NCBI GenBank assembly: GCA_009760855.2
Contig: WPIO01000004.1
Coordinates: 4,270,001 to 4,334,000, forward strand
Direction of reading: 5' to 3'
Length of the DNA stretch: 64,000 bases
Source of the DNA: Cristatella mucedo
Taxonomy: Eukaryota; Bryozoa; Phylactolaemata; Cristatellidae
This document shows positions 12,755 to 51,372 of the stretch, in pieces (position 1 is the first letter of the stretch; every line of letters begins with the position of its first letter). The notes beneath the pieces are model-generated. The model saw only the letters and a list, made by a program, of their open reading frames with translations, did not search any database and was not told where the DNA came from. The position numbers were made by a program, and so were the translations under genes.

Positions 12755-13282
12755 GCCAAAGGAGAGTAGCTACAGGCGAGGTAGGTTGCGGACTTGAAAT
12801 GTCCCACCGCTGAGCAGAGCTCAAAACAGAGCGGCACTTGTAACTTATGTGGCAGCACCCGCAGAGAACCAGGGGCTGTCGCGCGGCGCTTCAACAGCAG
12901 TAGCTACAATAATAATGATAGTAATAAGACGTGTGTGCGGCATCCTGGGAGAACTGCATCTGTTTCTAGGAACTTTGCACGTGCTGGAAAGTAAGCGGAT
13001 TGGTTAGTGGTAGCATGCACAGCGTCAGTACGCAGCACGCACACAGAGGAAAGTTCGCGCGAACGGGGTAAATTCTGCGAGGAGCAGGTGGGTTTTTAAT
13101 CTGCTTTTAACTTGTGGTAAAATGAGTCGATGCCGTAATGTCATTCGGCAGTAATTTCCAGGCTCTGATCTCATGGGAACTTAACGAATGGGCTCCGAAG
13201 ACTTTTGTTCAAGGGACAGCTATCGACTTGAAACAGAAGAGTGGGCACAATGGCACAGCCCGATCGGGGAGTAGTTCTAATA

Positions 13283-14390
13283 GGTATGCTGGAGCAAGAG
13301 AACGAAGGGACCTAAAAAAGTGAGTGACAGGAGTTTGATACTAGTTGGGAGCCTGTGTTGATCAGTGAGAAGTCGTACAGTGTGGCAACTGTGCCGTTCA
13401 AAAATGATGCTACAATGTACGTGCAGGGTTCAGCTCTATTTATAAGCGCTTTTGCCAAGGTAAATAAACCTGAGAGTCGTGAGTTATAGAGGTCGAGAAG
13501 CTATGTCGCAAATGCATGGAAGAACTTGGATTTGGTATACCTATCTGCGCAAGCGCGAATTTTGCAATGTTACATATTTGAAAGTAAGCAGACCTGATAG
13601 TGAAGCTGACCCGGTCGTCTAGTTACAGGTCACTTGGAAACAGTATACTGAGATTTTGTGCTGAGGCTACTGGGAGATATGCTAGCGGGTCCATTTGAGG
13701 GATAGGTTTTCAAATTTCTGAGCAACACCAGGTTTGCCCATAAAAAGTAAATAAATTGATCGACATTTAATTTGAAATTGTCTATTGCCATGAAAGTACG
13801 ACGTTAGTAAGGCACGCATGCACTAGGGGAATCGGGAGTTGACTTGTTGGAAGGCTGGGACATATCAAAGCACAGGTACAGCTGTATGCCATCTGCTTAG
13901 AAATGAAAGTTCAGCTTGTGCTCGGCGATTATAACTGTAAGAAGGAGTGCATAAATTGTAAAAAAGAAGTGAATCAGGCACATATTTGTATGCTGCCCAA
14001 TACATTGAAGACTTCTCCGATGACTGTAGTCCGTTGACCTCATTCTGTGAAATCTCCCAATGAAGATAGGACCTAAACCATGGCAGGATTGATGCCGCAT
14101 GGCGATTGCATCTGCAAAGGTTTGCAGATTCAACAGCCTCATGTGTGTAGCGACAGAACAGCCTTAAGGGCTGTCACCAACACTTGCAGTAGGCAATAAA
14201 TGATCGTCCACTGCAAGGCTCAAACCCACGACCTGGGTCTTGAAGAGCAAGCACCTTGTCCATGGGCTAAGACCAAAGGTTATGGCTATCCATGGGTGAG
14301 ATGAAAGGTGTTCAAAAGGGACTTTGTGATCGGTGGTATCAAACGCTGCGTAGAGATACAGCAGAACTAGCAGAAAAACTTTACCTCGAC
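13283..14390 (-). mobile_element. CR1/L2-like LINE fragment, diverged
   Basis: Parallel to 8760-9950 on the plus strand: shared landmarks include gctggagcaagaga, the cggtcgtctagt stretch, the 'gataggttttcaaa' stretch, the 'tcaaagcacaggtac' stretch (antisense of the YADD-region) and 'tatcaaacgctgc'. Heavily mutated. Confidence 0.65.
14150..14275 (-). mobile_element. tRNA-derived SINE (family B)
   Basis: Antisense: ggctcaaacccacgacctgg (B-box complement) and gtccatgggctaagacc (A-box complement), with cttgcagtaggcaataaatg tail. Matches 38149-38275 in the opposite orientation. Confidence 0.65.
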
Positions 14391-14962
14391 CCAGCGCTCC
14401 TGAGAGGGTCCATATACACTCTCAGCAGTGCTGACTAAATGGAGCGATTAGTGCCACAGCAAGACAATAACTCACTTGTTAGCTTTGAAGTTTTGATGCA
14501 AGAGTTTGGGTGGTCTGCCAGTACTCGTTTCAGTGTCTTTGATTTCATGCAGTGGCAGAGCTGAAGCTGGGCAGAAGTCGCTCAAGTTCTCGTCTAGAAC
14601 TGACTTCTTAATGAGTTGCCTAACAACAGCCTAGTTAGTGCATGCAGGGACAAGACCGGGAGCTAAGGACATATTTGCCATGCTTTTTTATGCCAAACAG
14701 CAGCAGATCATCTTCATTATGGGTTAGGGCTGATAATGTGCTTACTAAGAGGAGCAAGCTCATCCATAATACTGTTGTTTTGTAGCATTTCATTGAACAA
14801 TTCCATCGTTGCACAGTCGGGGAAATGTGGGGCGGATGATTAAGATGAATAGGCGAGAACGGTATAGTTTGCGGGAAAGCATCAATTTCAAGTTTTCTCG
14901 ATTGGCACATGAGTTTCTTAAACCTGAGGTGATGCAAACTGTAGACTAGATGCAACTTTCAG

Positions 14963-15154
14963 ATGTGCAGATTTGGTAAGGAGTTGATAAACATGCGATC
15001 GCCGGAGAATTTCGAGCGGATGTGCGACCTCTGTTACGAATGGGAACAGCTACATGAGCGACAAGAGAAAATGGATCAGCCAATAAACGAAATTCGTGAC
15101 ATAAGTGATTACTTGGACGCCAAAAAAATGTTAATATTAGCCTGTACGAGGCAG
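14963..15154 (+). other. Exon-like open segment, unidentified
   Basis: Flanked by acceptor-like caactttcag and donor-like GTACGA; 64 codons, phase 0 at both ends. Encodes MRSPENFERMCDLCYEWEQL and HERQEKMDQPINEIRDISDY, a charged, probably helical sequence with ordinary amino acid composition. The frame stays open to 15226. I do not recognise the family; no partner exon was found on either side. Confidence 0.35.
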
Positions 15155-15226
15155 GTACGATTACCGGAACACAAAATCGAAAATGAGGGCAGAAATATCT
15201 TAAATACATCAAGACTTACTTACTAA

Positions 15227-16044
15227 ACGGGGACGAAGGACTGCTACCACAACTGGAAGGTTGCTGCCGTATGGCCTCAAAACAAGAGACTCGACAAAGT
15301 GCTGCTGCTTCTTCGGGGACTGCAAAAGGCATTACATTTAGGGAGGAACTAGTAACAGTGGCTAATCCACCACCACTTTGTGTTGACCTCGGTTATAAAG
15401 AAAGATGGAGTCCATGCCAGTGCTCGCGGCGACAAGCACTTGAAACTGCGTCTGCTCTGGTCCACTCATATCTGAGCAAGATGCTGAACTCCAGCTGAGG
15501 CGTACAGCACCAACGCACCTGAAGAGCGGCCATGTGCAGAAGCTGGGGGCGACGTGCAGTGCTGAAGGGGTGCTACGATGGGGAGCAGAATCGTAGCACA
15601 ATGCCCTGCACACAACGCAAGAGAAAAAGGGGTGCTGGGGATCAGCTGATTGGGGAGCTGGCAAAGATTCCGGTTGGCCTGTAAGCAGTCGCTGACCCTT
15701 GGCATCGAGTCGTTGACCGGCTGCTGCCTTAAGCAGTTGGCACCAGACTTCACTCCTGGACCCACGCTGGCCGGCTTTAAAGAGAGTTCACATGACACTC
15801 AGCTTGCGACTTAGCATTGCTTTTTCCTGGCACTTTCTGCCTTCAGTCGACCTGTGCAGACCTTCGCGACGAGGTCAACCGCATGTATTTGATCCCTAGT
15901 TAGGTGGCTACTGAGTTGGCACGATCAAGACAATTGCAAGTCCAGCTCAACAATGAAACCGTAGAGCTCTTCGGCCCCGAACACTTTCAAATGCGTCGCG
16001 ATCAAGTGTCAGCCTGAGTGATGTTTCTACCGTGGCCTGATAAT
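15227..16044. other. No gene identified
   Basis: Short ORFs on both strands (15271-15498 plus; 15466-15798 minus) with no recognised domain; may be degraded mobile-element sequence. Confidence 0.45.
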
Positions 16045-16200
16045 ATATAATATAATTCATGTGTATAGCGACCTAGCGACCTAAGAGAACTTAATCTCCA
16101 TTCATTCAGGCGCTTCGCATATGCCTCGGGGCTCGAGCCCTCGACCTCGGCCTGATCTTGGTCGGGGCGAGCCCCTTAACCGCTGGACCAAACCAGCTCG
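16045..16200 (-). mobile_element. tRNA-derived SINE (family A)
   Basis: cgcttcgcatatgcctcggg, gctcgagccctcgacctcgg and ttaaccgctggaccaaacca: well-preserved antisense copy, with a short duplication of gcgacctagcgacct in its tail. Confidence 0.85.
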
Positions 16201-16409
16201 GCGCTCCACATTACCTCCAATCTTAAAATGTTTCAAACCAGCTGATAAGTGGCCTATTGTCAATCTCCAAGCTCCGCGGCCCTGCAAAGTTTGCTAACAC
16301 GGCAAATCACTTGCTCATACTCCGAGCACCAACAGCAAGCACGAAGGAGCTGCATAACCCAGCTGGTGCTGGATACCCGATACTCTGCTGCCTGCAATGA
16401 CTGGACTAG

Positions 16410-16422
16410 CCCCCCCCCCCCC
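16410..16422. repeat. C homopolymer (13)
   Basis: Uninterrupted run of 13 C. Confidence 0.95.
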
Positions 16423-16791
16423 AGGAGGACTATGCTGCTGTACTGGTCAGCTGTTTAATACATGGACAGACTCCATGCACAATCATGAGTTTTCTAATAA
16501 GTTAACTACCGGTCTTGCTCACGATTTCAAAGAGATAATTTTATCTAGGGCCCACAAGCATGTACAAATTACCATATGTATCCGAAAAGCAGGCACATAT
16601 GTACATACCAGGAAGGCATACGTGCAACAATAGGCACCGTACCGATTCAGAATTGGCAATGGTGCAGCCGAAAAATTTACTTCATTAGAGCCGATATACT
16701 GAACAGATAAGTGCATACAGATGTATATGTATCGCTTATGGATGACAATAATATGCCAGCTATTTTCTTATTTTAACTACATTGGCTAACG

Positions 16792-16980
16792 GCTGGTGGA
16801 GACTTACAGTAGCTATTCTTATATTCGAGTTCACTTGGAGCTGGTGGAGACTTGCAACAGCTATTTCTGTATTTGAGTTCACTTGGAGATATCCTTTTAT
16901 TTTCATTATTCTTGTATTCAAGTTCACTTGGAGCTGGTGGAGACTTACAACAGCTATTTCTGTTTTTGAGTTCACTTGGA
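16792..16980. repeat. 48-bp minisatellite
   Basis: Units gctggtggagacttacaaca gctatttctgtatttgagtt cacttgga at 16792, 16840 and 16933 (48 bp each), with a 45-bp variant unit at 16888-16932 sharing only the ttgtattcaagttcacttgg half. Units are 85-95% alike. Confidence 0.95.
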
Positions 16981-17946
16981 GACCCTTTTATTTTCTACTA
17001 CTTCTGAATAGCTGTTGTCTTTTAAGGAAAGCCGCAGGTATTGGCGCGTACCTGTAGCTACACATCTCTGCTGGTACTAAACAAGCAACTCACAGCAAGT
17101 GAAACTGCGACTGCTGAAACCCAAATGCTGTTTTACTATGGTCAGGAACAATAGACCGTCTATAGATAGAGCAACTCGTTAGGATTAGAGCCTCTGGCAT
17201 CGTCGGAGGTCAAGGATTAAATACTTCAGGAAAAGACATCCTTCCTTGTCTAGAACACCGAGAATTGGGGGTGGGAGGTCTTTGGTTTTCAAGTCCCGTT
17301 TTCGATTTAGCTTTGCCCAAGCATAAACAGCTTTATTCTAATTACGTTGCCACATCTACTGCAACAGGTCAGCCTAGAAACACCGTTGCAGAGACATCGA
17401 GCTCAGTGCTTATGTACACAACCAGGCAAGGCTGACTGCTGATATTTCATATAATTAAGAGACTCAAAATGTAAACGAAAACTACACGAAAATACTTGAA
17501 GCCGAAGAAGAGAGGGACCACAGAAGAAAAGCACAGGCGACAGCGTACAGCTTCGTGGCAACAGCTAGAGCCATAATCTCTATCTCAGACCTGCTATGCC
17601 AAGACTGTCGTGGTCGTACAACCAACGCAAGCCGAGCAGACATATCCAAATTAACACGAAATAATGACTTGAGAGCACCTGGTCGGCCAGCTGAGCATTG
17701 TCCTCAATGGCGAATTCCAGGCAAGGGGAGTGCATCAGTAGTGATGCATTAGAAACGTCGTCTCACAAGGTGCTACTAGTACGCAGGCTAAACAAAGGCT
17801 GCGCGTGAACAAGAGTGTGACGCCAAGATGACAATGTAAAGTGCACCGACATGATGACAATCTAGTGCACCGGGCATGATCACAGCGGTGCCACTAAGAA
17901 GGTGAGCGGCAGGTGACTGGATGCCGGAGCAGAGCGATCTGGCCGA
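16981..17946. other. Likely 3' UTR and downstream flank of the SWI/SNF ATPase gene
   Basis: No coding exon recognised. A 98-codon frame without a start (17459-17752, plus) is open but matches nothing I know. Confidence 0.4.
17332..17337 (-). promoter_or_regulatory. Candidate polyadenylation signal of the SWI/SNF ATPase gene
   Basis: AATAAA on the minus strand about 610 nt after the TAG stop. It is the nearest exact hexamer downstream that I noticed; no transcript data support it. Confidence 0.35.
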
Positions 17947-46210
<28,264 letters not shown>

Positions 46211-46331
46211 CTACCAAAACAACTAAAGCTTTATTTAAGATACTGAAAAATTGTTTATGATAGAGAAATCTGACACCAAAAAGGATGCTTAAAGACATAT
46301 CTGTAGGATTGAACTACTGGGCAGGGCTGAC

Positions 46332-46385
46332 CTGCAACCAGTGCTCGATTTGCATTCTTGTCTGCTGCCACTGCTTAGAGGATTC
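46332..46385 (-). CDS. Candidate extra 5' exon of the SWI/SNF ATPase gene
   Basis: An 18-codon open segment flanked by acceptor-like cctgtttag and donor-like GTCAGC, phase 0 at both ends, so it would join in frame to the exon at 46021-46210. It would encode ESSKQWQQTRMQIEHWLQ. I know no clear counterpart in human SMARCA4; the ending ...WLQ followed by AIST fits loosely the helix preceding the DPRY block in homologs. It could be chance. Confidence 0.3.
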
Positions 46386-46521
46386 CTAAACAGGTGATCA
46401 CAGTCCAGCCATGGCAGTCCAGTAAGTATAGGCATCTGACACAGTCCCTACTTGTATGTGGATGGCAATTTAATTTTACTATGCAACAGCCATGAAATAT
46501 TTTTTTTTGCTGGTTTAATAG

Positions 46522-46600
46522 TATCATAATAATAAGTCGCTTGCATAGCGCCATGGGAATCCAAATCCCTATCCACGTGCTTCACCACTCACAGCAAGTA
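46522..46600 (-). repeat. SINE/family C tail fragment
   Basis: ataataagtcgcttgcatag cgccatgggaatccaaatcc; diverged tail. Confidence 0.5.
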
Positions 46601-46734
46601 TAATCAATAACCAAGGATTGATGACATGCACGATATCATGCTCAGACAAGCAGGCAAAAGCAAACACAGAGGCTTAAACCAGCTGCTAAAGCGGTCAAGA
46701 AGGCACTCGGGACCACCAGTTAATTGGAAGCTTT

Positions 46735-46795
46735 AAGTACTCTACAGAAAACTCTCCAGCGTAACACACACTTACAGCCGCAGGTACATTACATT
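46735..46795 (+). mobile_element. CR1/L2-like LINE 3' terminal scrap
   Basis: agaaaactctccagcgtaac followed by the gcaggtacattacatta tail, as in the 4237 copy. Confidence 0.55.
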
Positions 46796-47913
46796 ACCAT
46801 GGTTAGTAACAGGCACCGAATTCTACATCGGTCAGCACAAAAAGCAAACATTAACATACAAAGTTCACTGGGCCACAGGGAAAGCTGAGCAGAACAGATA
46901 CATCTTTAGCTACTACTTCAGTGATGCAAAGCCATTGCAGGTGGCGACAACCACCACTTGCCAGTACTTAATCCTGCACCAGTATCTCACATCCACCTAA
47001 AGCTAACACTTATCAAGAGTACGAACCAAGTGGCCAGTTTACACACCGACCGGCATGAGTGGGAGCAGAAGGCTGGTCAGTCTTGTACGTGGCCTCCGAT
47101 CGACATAAACTACGTCCTGAAAGTCATAACGTGCTGCCAGAACCAATGTTTCCGACAGGTTTTCCCAAAAAAAAACTTAAGGTAATAAGCCCATTTAACT
47201 CGGAAATAGAAACACCCAACTAATTCTGAAGTGAAAGCCAAAGACCCTCAATCGAAGAGTAACTCGGAAGATGGTGTAACTTGCCCTACATGCCACCTAA
47301 AACCTGACTCGGTCACCATCGAGGATGCAGGGATGTTTTGGATAGTGACTCCATTGCCGATACACACGAGCGCCTGAACGACGAGAGAGGTTCAGTCCTC
47401 CGTAGCAGCTCAGTTTAGATGGCTGGCATCATTTGCCGACTATCGGTAACCGAAAATTTTACGTCAGGTTTGAATACCTTGGATATGCCAATGCTGTGGA
47501 AGCTTCATTAAGGGGGCACCGCTAGGGACTAAAAATTCCTGCTGCTTACAATTTCAGGTGCCAATGAAGGACAAAGCAATTTGTATGCACCCCAAATTTG
47601 TGCAGTCTTCGTGCGCGTCTAATATAAGGCATTGCACAAAAGAGCTCAAAACCACCTGCTCCTCACAGCATTTCCTCTGTCCGTGTGAACCCCCCCCTGC
47701 ATGGGCTTGTGAGTGGCAATGCATTTCATCACTAGCCAATTGGCATGCTGCCTTTGCATAATTCTAAGGTGCCTACATGGAGATTGCGTTCTATCAGGGC
47801 ACTACGTGGGTGTTTTATTCTTATTATTATTACTATTATTACCATAAAAATCCCAGCTCGTCGTGCACTCGAACTAAGTGAAATAAGGCAAACTTTAAGC
47901 ATCCACGGTAAGG

Positions 47914-48251
47914 CAGAGGCCAGCAAACTCGGCCCTGCGGGCCAGATAGGTTATTACGCGGTTATGTTCCCCTTCATTACTGCTGGTTTCAGCTTAAGCT
48001 GTGGCCCTCGTTAATTTTTAGAACTAGTGTCACACGCTTGTATGAAACAGAAGCGTCTGACCGGGAAGGGATGATACATGTCTAACCCTATAACTGCCGT
48101 GCACGGCAGTGTGTTTGTTGTGACTTTGTTTGTTCGTATGGTCACGCCCACTACGCCGGCCAAATGGAGTGGGCGTGGTTTCTTCGGGCGAAGTGTGCCT
48201 TCTTCACCTCCTTAAACGGCCTAGTAGTACGAAAATGTTTGCCGACCCCTG
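47914..48251. mobile_element. hAT-type MITE with terminal inverted repeats and 8-bp target duplications
   Basis: Begins CAGAGGCCAGCAAACTCGG and ends ...TGTTTGCCGACCCCTG, whose complement is CAGGGGTCGGCAAACA: terminal inverted repeats of about 16 bp with three mismatches. Flanks are cggtaagg (47906-47913) and cagtaagg (48252-48259), an 8-bp target duplication with one mismatch, the hallmark of hAT transposition. The 338-bp interior has no coding capacity. Confidence 0.85.
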
Positions 48252-48259
48252 CAGTAAGG

Positions 48260-50022
48260 CTATGTAAAGAATTGGTTAAAAAAAAGGCTCAGACTGAAAG
48301 TGAATGCATAATGTGCTGCCATTCGTAACTGGCTTTGCTGGCTCTTTCTGGCCTCACCTCTTAGGGCATGCCTGGGCAGCAAGTTTGCCTTTTTTACTGG
48401 CAAAGTCATGTGGAGAGGTGTGAGTTTTTAACTCTCATCCTTCAAGTAGCTTATGAAAAGATACTGAAACACACTGGATTGAAAGCACACAAAAAACGTT
48501 GTTGAGCCTCTTTACTAGCAAAGTCCATAGCAAGAGCTGTTTTAGTCGTACGTGTGCATGCACGGCCTCTGAAACACATCGACGTATCAAGAGTTGGTAT
48601 GCCGTAAGTGAAACTTGGGACTATTGCTTCTGTTAACCGGCGAGTGACACCAACCTTAAAACCTAGCCAGTACTGAGGACCATATCTCCTCTTTTCTCAC
48701 ACACTAGCGTCCATCGATAAAGGAATCGCTGAACCAGAATATCTGCGATTTCCACAGCCAAGACTAATTCTGGATAATGTCATTTTAGGAGTTGTTCTGG
48801 TGGTTTTTCGGTATAAACTATGGATGGCCTGAATACTTTGGTTTTAGCTTCAGAACTAGTTCTGCTTTAATATTGGCATGATTTTGCGGTCGTGTAGCCT
48901 CTGGTTTTGTGAAAATCTGGAAGAAACATTGACTCAATGAACATGGCACTGCTTTCTAGATGTAGTGTGCAGTCATGGTAGATGCAAATCATTAGCACAG
49001 TTGAACTGCAAGCCGGTGTCGTATGGGAAACTACCATCACAGCCTGGAACGATCCTTACGAGAAGGTAGGGTCCTCTGTTGGCGACATCATTTAAGAGAT
49101 ACATTGCAAAACACTACAGAATCCTTATGTCACCTTAACACATACAGAAACTCGAGCAATATCCAGTAAAAAAAAACTCCTTGCCTATACTGGCTACTGT
49201 TCACCAATCAGACTTCGATAGGCATGTATTCGACCGGACCTGTTGGACTTGAAAGGCTTGACAGTGCAATGCTTGTATTGCGCCCTGTTGACAAACTCGA
49301 TCGTGTGGAGCTATCAACGTCGGCATTTACTTAATCATTCGGTTCGAGCAAGCAAGGTGAGATACGGTGCAAAGAGCCAGGTCAACTGCAAGTTAAATGA
49401 ACAGGCCGGCCGTGCATGGATCGACTATGGCAGGGAGGAAGCACAGCAGGCTTTCAGTAGAAATAAGCCCAGAGCACAAATCTATTAGTACCAGCTCCTA
49501 GATCAGAGCTGACACGATGGCAGCAGCTGCTGCTGCTGCTTGCTACCACCTGCTCGCTACCACCTGCTCGCTAGCCGATGAGGGCAGCCACATGCACGCA
49601 CTCACACACACCACACCTCGCTCGTGCACACGCGCACGCACACACCCACAACCCACCATAAAATGGAGCAGGGTTCACTGCAAGCGGCGACGGCTTTCCG
49701 AGACTCACGCAGGCCTCACGCAGGCAGCGGCTCAGTAGTCTTCGAGCCTGCCTATCGGGTCACCAACCGACCACACAGCAAACAGAACAAGGCTCAGCTG
49801 TCCCAGACTCCGTTTAGGCTGCCGGCAAGGGGCGTGGTGTTTGGCTGCCCAATCGACCGACCGGCACTTGCAGGGGAGAAAGCACTATACTGGAGTTAGA
49901 AGCATCTATATGGTGGCAGCATTCCTGAAATGCATGTGGGTTTTAAACTGGCAGACGGTTTAACTTATAATTAATCGATTGAATACAATTCTGATAGCAT
50001 CCTGATCTCACAGCCAGGGTAC
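48260..50022. other. Intergenic, no gene identified
   Basis: Mostly unique sequence; (CTG)-rich gcagcagctgctgctgctgc at 49518-49542 and CA-rich words at 49590-49650. The missing 5' exons of the SWI/SNF ATPase gene could be here or between 46.4 and 47.9 kb, but I cannot place them. Confidence 0.45.
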
Positions 50023-50172
50023 CGAGCTGGTTTGGTCTAGCGGTTAAGGTGCTCGCCCCGACCAAGGTCTGACTGAGGTCGTGGGCTCGAGCCCCGAGGC
50101 ATATGTGAAGCGCCTGAATAGAGATTACGTTCTCTTGGGGCGCTATATAAATGAATTATATTATTATTATTA
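50023..50172 (+). mobile_element. tRNA-derived SINE (family A), best copy
   Basis: Head gagctggtttggtctagcgg with ttaaggtgctcgccccg (A box), tcgtgggctcgagccccgag (B box), body gcatatgtgaagcgcctgaa, tail ggggcgctatataaatgaat and (ATT)n. Reads as the closest to a consensus of all copies in the window. Confidence 0.9.
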
Positions 50173-50177
50173 ATGGG

Positions 50178-50270
50178 AAGAAAAAATAAAATGTCTCGTT
50201 CTCTGGGCTTTCGGGAGCTGAACCCACGGCCTATGAAACCACAAGCATTAGCCAGACCAGCTCACCCGTT
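50178..50270 (-). mobile_element. tRNA-derived SINE, third type
   Basis: On the minus strand: ggtgagctggtctggctaat (A-box-like) and gccgtgggttcagctcccga (B box GGTTCAGCTCC). Short, ends in an A/T-rich stretch. Only copy in the window. Confidence 0.55.
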
Positions 50271-50464
50271 TACACCGACAATCCAGTGCTGGTTGTGCAC
50301 CTCAGCAAAAGCCCACACAGCAATGAGAGCACCGCCGGTGCTCCCAAAAAATGTAAGATACAGACAAGCATCTAAGAGAGGGAATGGGGTAAAACGTGCC
50401 ATAACTAGCCAGAGAATAGCCCGGCTGATGTGTTGTGTGTATGTGTCAGCCGTAAAATATAGGT

Positions 50465-50775
50465 TATAATAATAATAATAATACACTTGATAAAGCGCCC
50501 TAAGAGAACTCAATCTCTTCCTAGGCGCTTTACATTTGCTGCAAAGGGAAGCGCGATTGAATGGAGAGTAATATCATGCTTGATAAACAACATGAATAAC
50601 ATGATTAGGGGTGACATGCACATGGTAACCATGCAAGTGTGGTTAGTGGCAGCATGCACAGTGTCAGCACACTTAAGCACATAAAGGACGATTCACAGGG
50701 ACCCACTAAATGCTGTCCAAAATAAGTGTTTTTTAAGTTCTTTTTAAATGTGGTCAAGTCGTGTGATGTTGTGAC
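50465..50775 (-). repeat. Dispersed repeat family C
   Basis: (AAT)n, cttgataaagcgccctaaga, gcgctttacatttgctgcaa, gtgtggttagtggcagcatg, taaaggacgattcacaggga. Lies directly beside the hAT remnant. Confidence 0.8.
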
Positions 50776-50845
50776 ACAAATCAGTTATTCTTGTGATTTT
50801 ACTAATACGGTTTTGTAACAAGTGTTGAGCGAAGATTAATAAGCA

Positions 50846-51372
50846 TTGTGTTTTTATCGTTGGCATATACGTCACAACTCGGCACTAAAGACACCACTGG
50901 GATTCATGTCTTTCATTTTCAGTCGTGGAGCAGATGTGTTTTCTAATTTTAGAATTGCCTTGCAAGTTCCTCTCACCATGGCTGTATCAGTTGCCAGTTG
51001 TGAACGTTCCTTTAAAAAGCTGAAGATAATCATGTCTCATCTGAAAGCATCAATGGTGCAAGATCGACTCTCTGATTTGCAACGAAAAGTTAAGCATGGA
51101 AAAAGAAACACTGGAAAATATTGACTTTCAAACTGTAGTAGACGAGTTTGTCACGTTCATGGCCAGAAAAATTCACATAAGTTAAAGCTGTCATGACTAC
51201 CTTGTATCTAAACTACCGTTGATAAAACTTTCTCGACTCGATCGATATGCCTGCAAGCGTGTGTCTTCTGCATTTCTTCTGTGGTGGAGCTATTTTGCAG
51301 CAATTTTTGACACGGGTAGGGGCGCCATTCGTAGCTTTGTCCCGGTCGCCGAAAGATCTCACTACACCCCTG
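50846..51372 (+). pseudogene. hAT-family transposase C-terminal remnant and 3' terminus
   Basis: Encodes FSNFRIALQVPLTMAVSVAS then CERSFKKLKIIMSHLKASM, the hAT C-terminal dimerisation domain. At about 51075-51090 the frame shifts by one: the second frame continues MEKETLENIDFQTVVDEFV and ends with TAA at 51183-51185, as in intact hAT proteins. The element appears to end at 51372 with ctacacccctg, which as its complement reads CAGGGGTGTAG, a hAT-like terminal inverted repeat. The N-terminal part of the transposase is missing, so this is a dead copy. It sits about 0.7 kb upstream of the BRIX1 start. Confidence 0.85.

Larger units (their letters stand above)
11812..13282. other. GC-rich island, no gene identified
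   Basis: GC-rich from about 11.88 to 12.9 kb, many CpG. Contains the 42-bp tandem repeat and the C15 run. Possible promoter island, but no exon recognised. Confidence 0.45.

Noticed and set aside
17459-17752. 98-codon open frame near the 3' end of the SWI/SNF ATPase gene
   Set aside because: No start codon ATG at the beginning, antisense to the likely 3' UTR, and no recognised homology.
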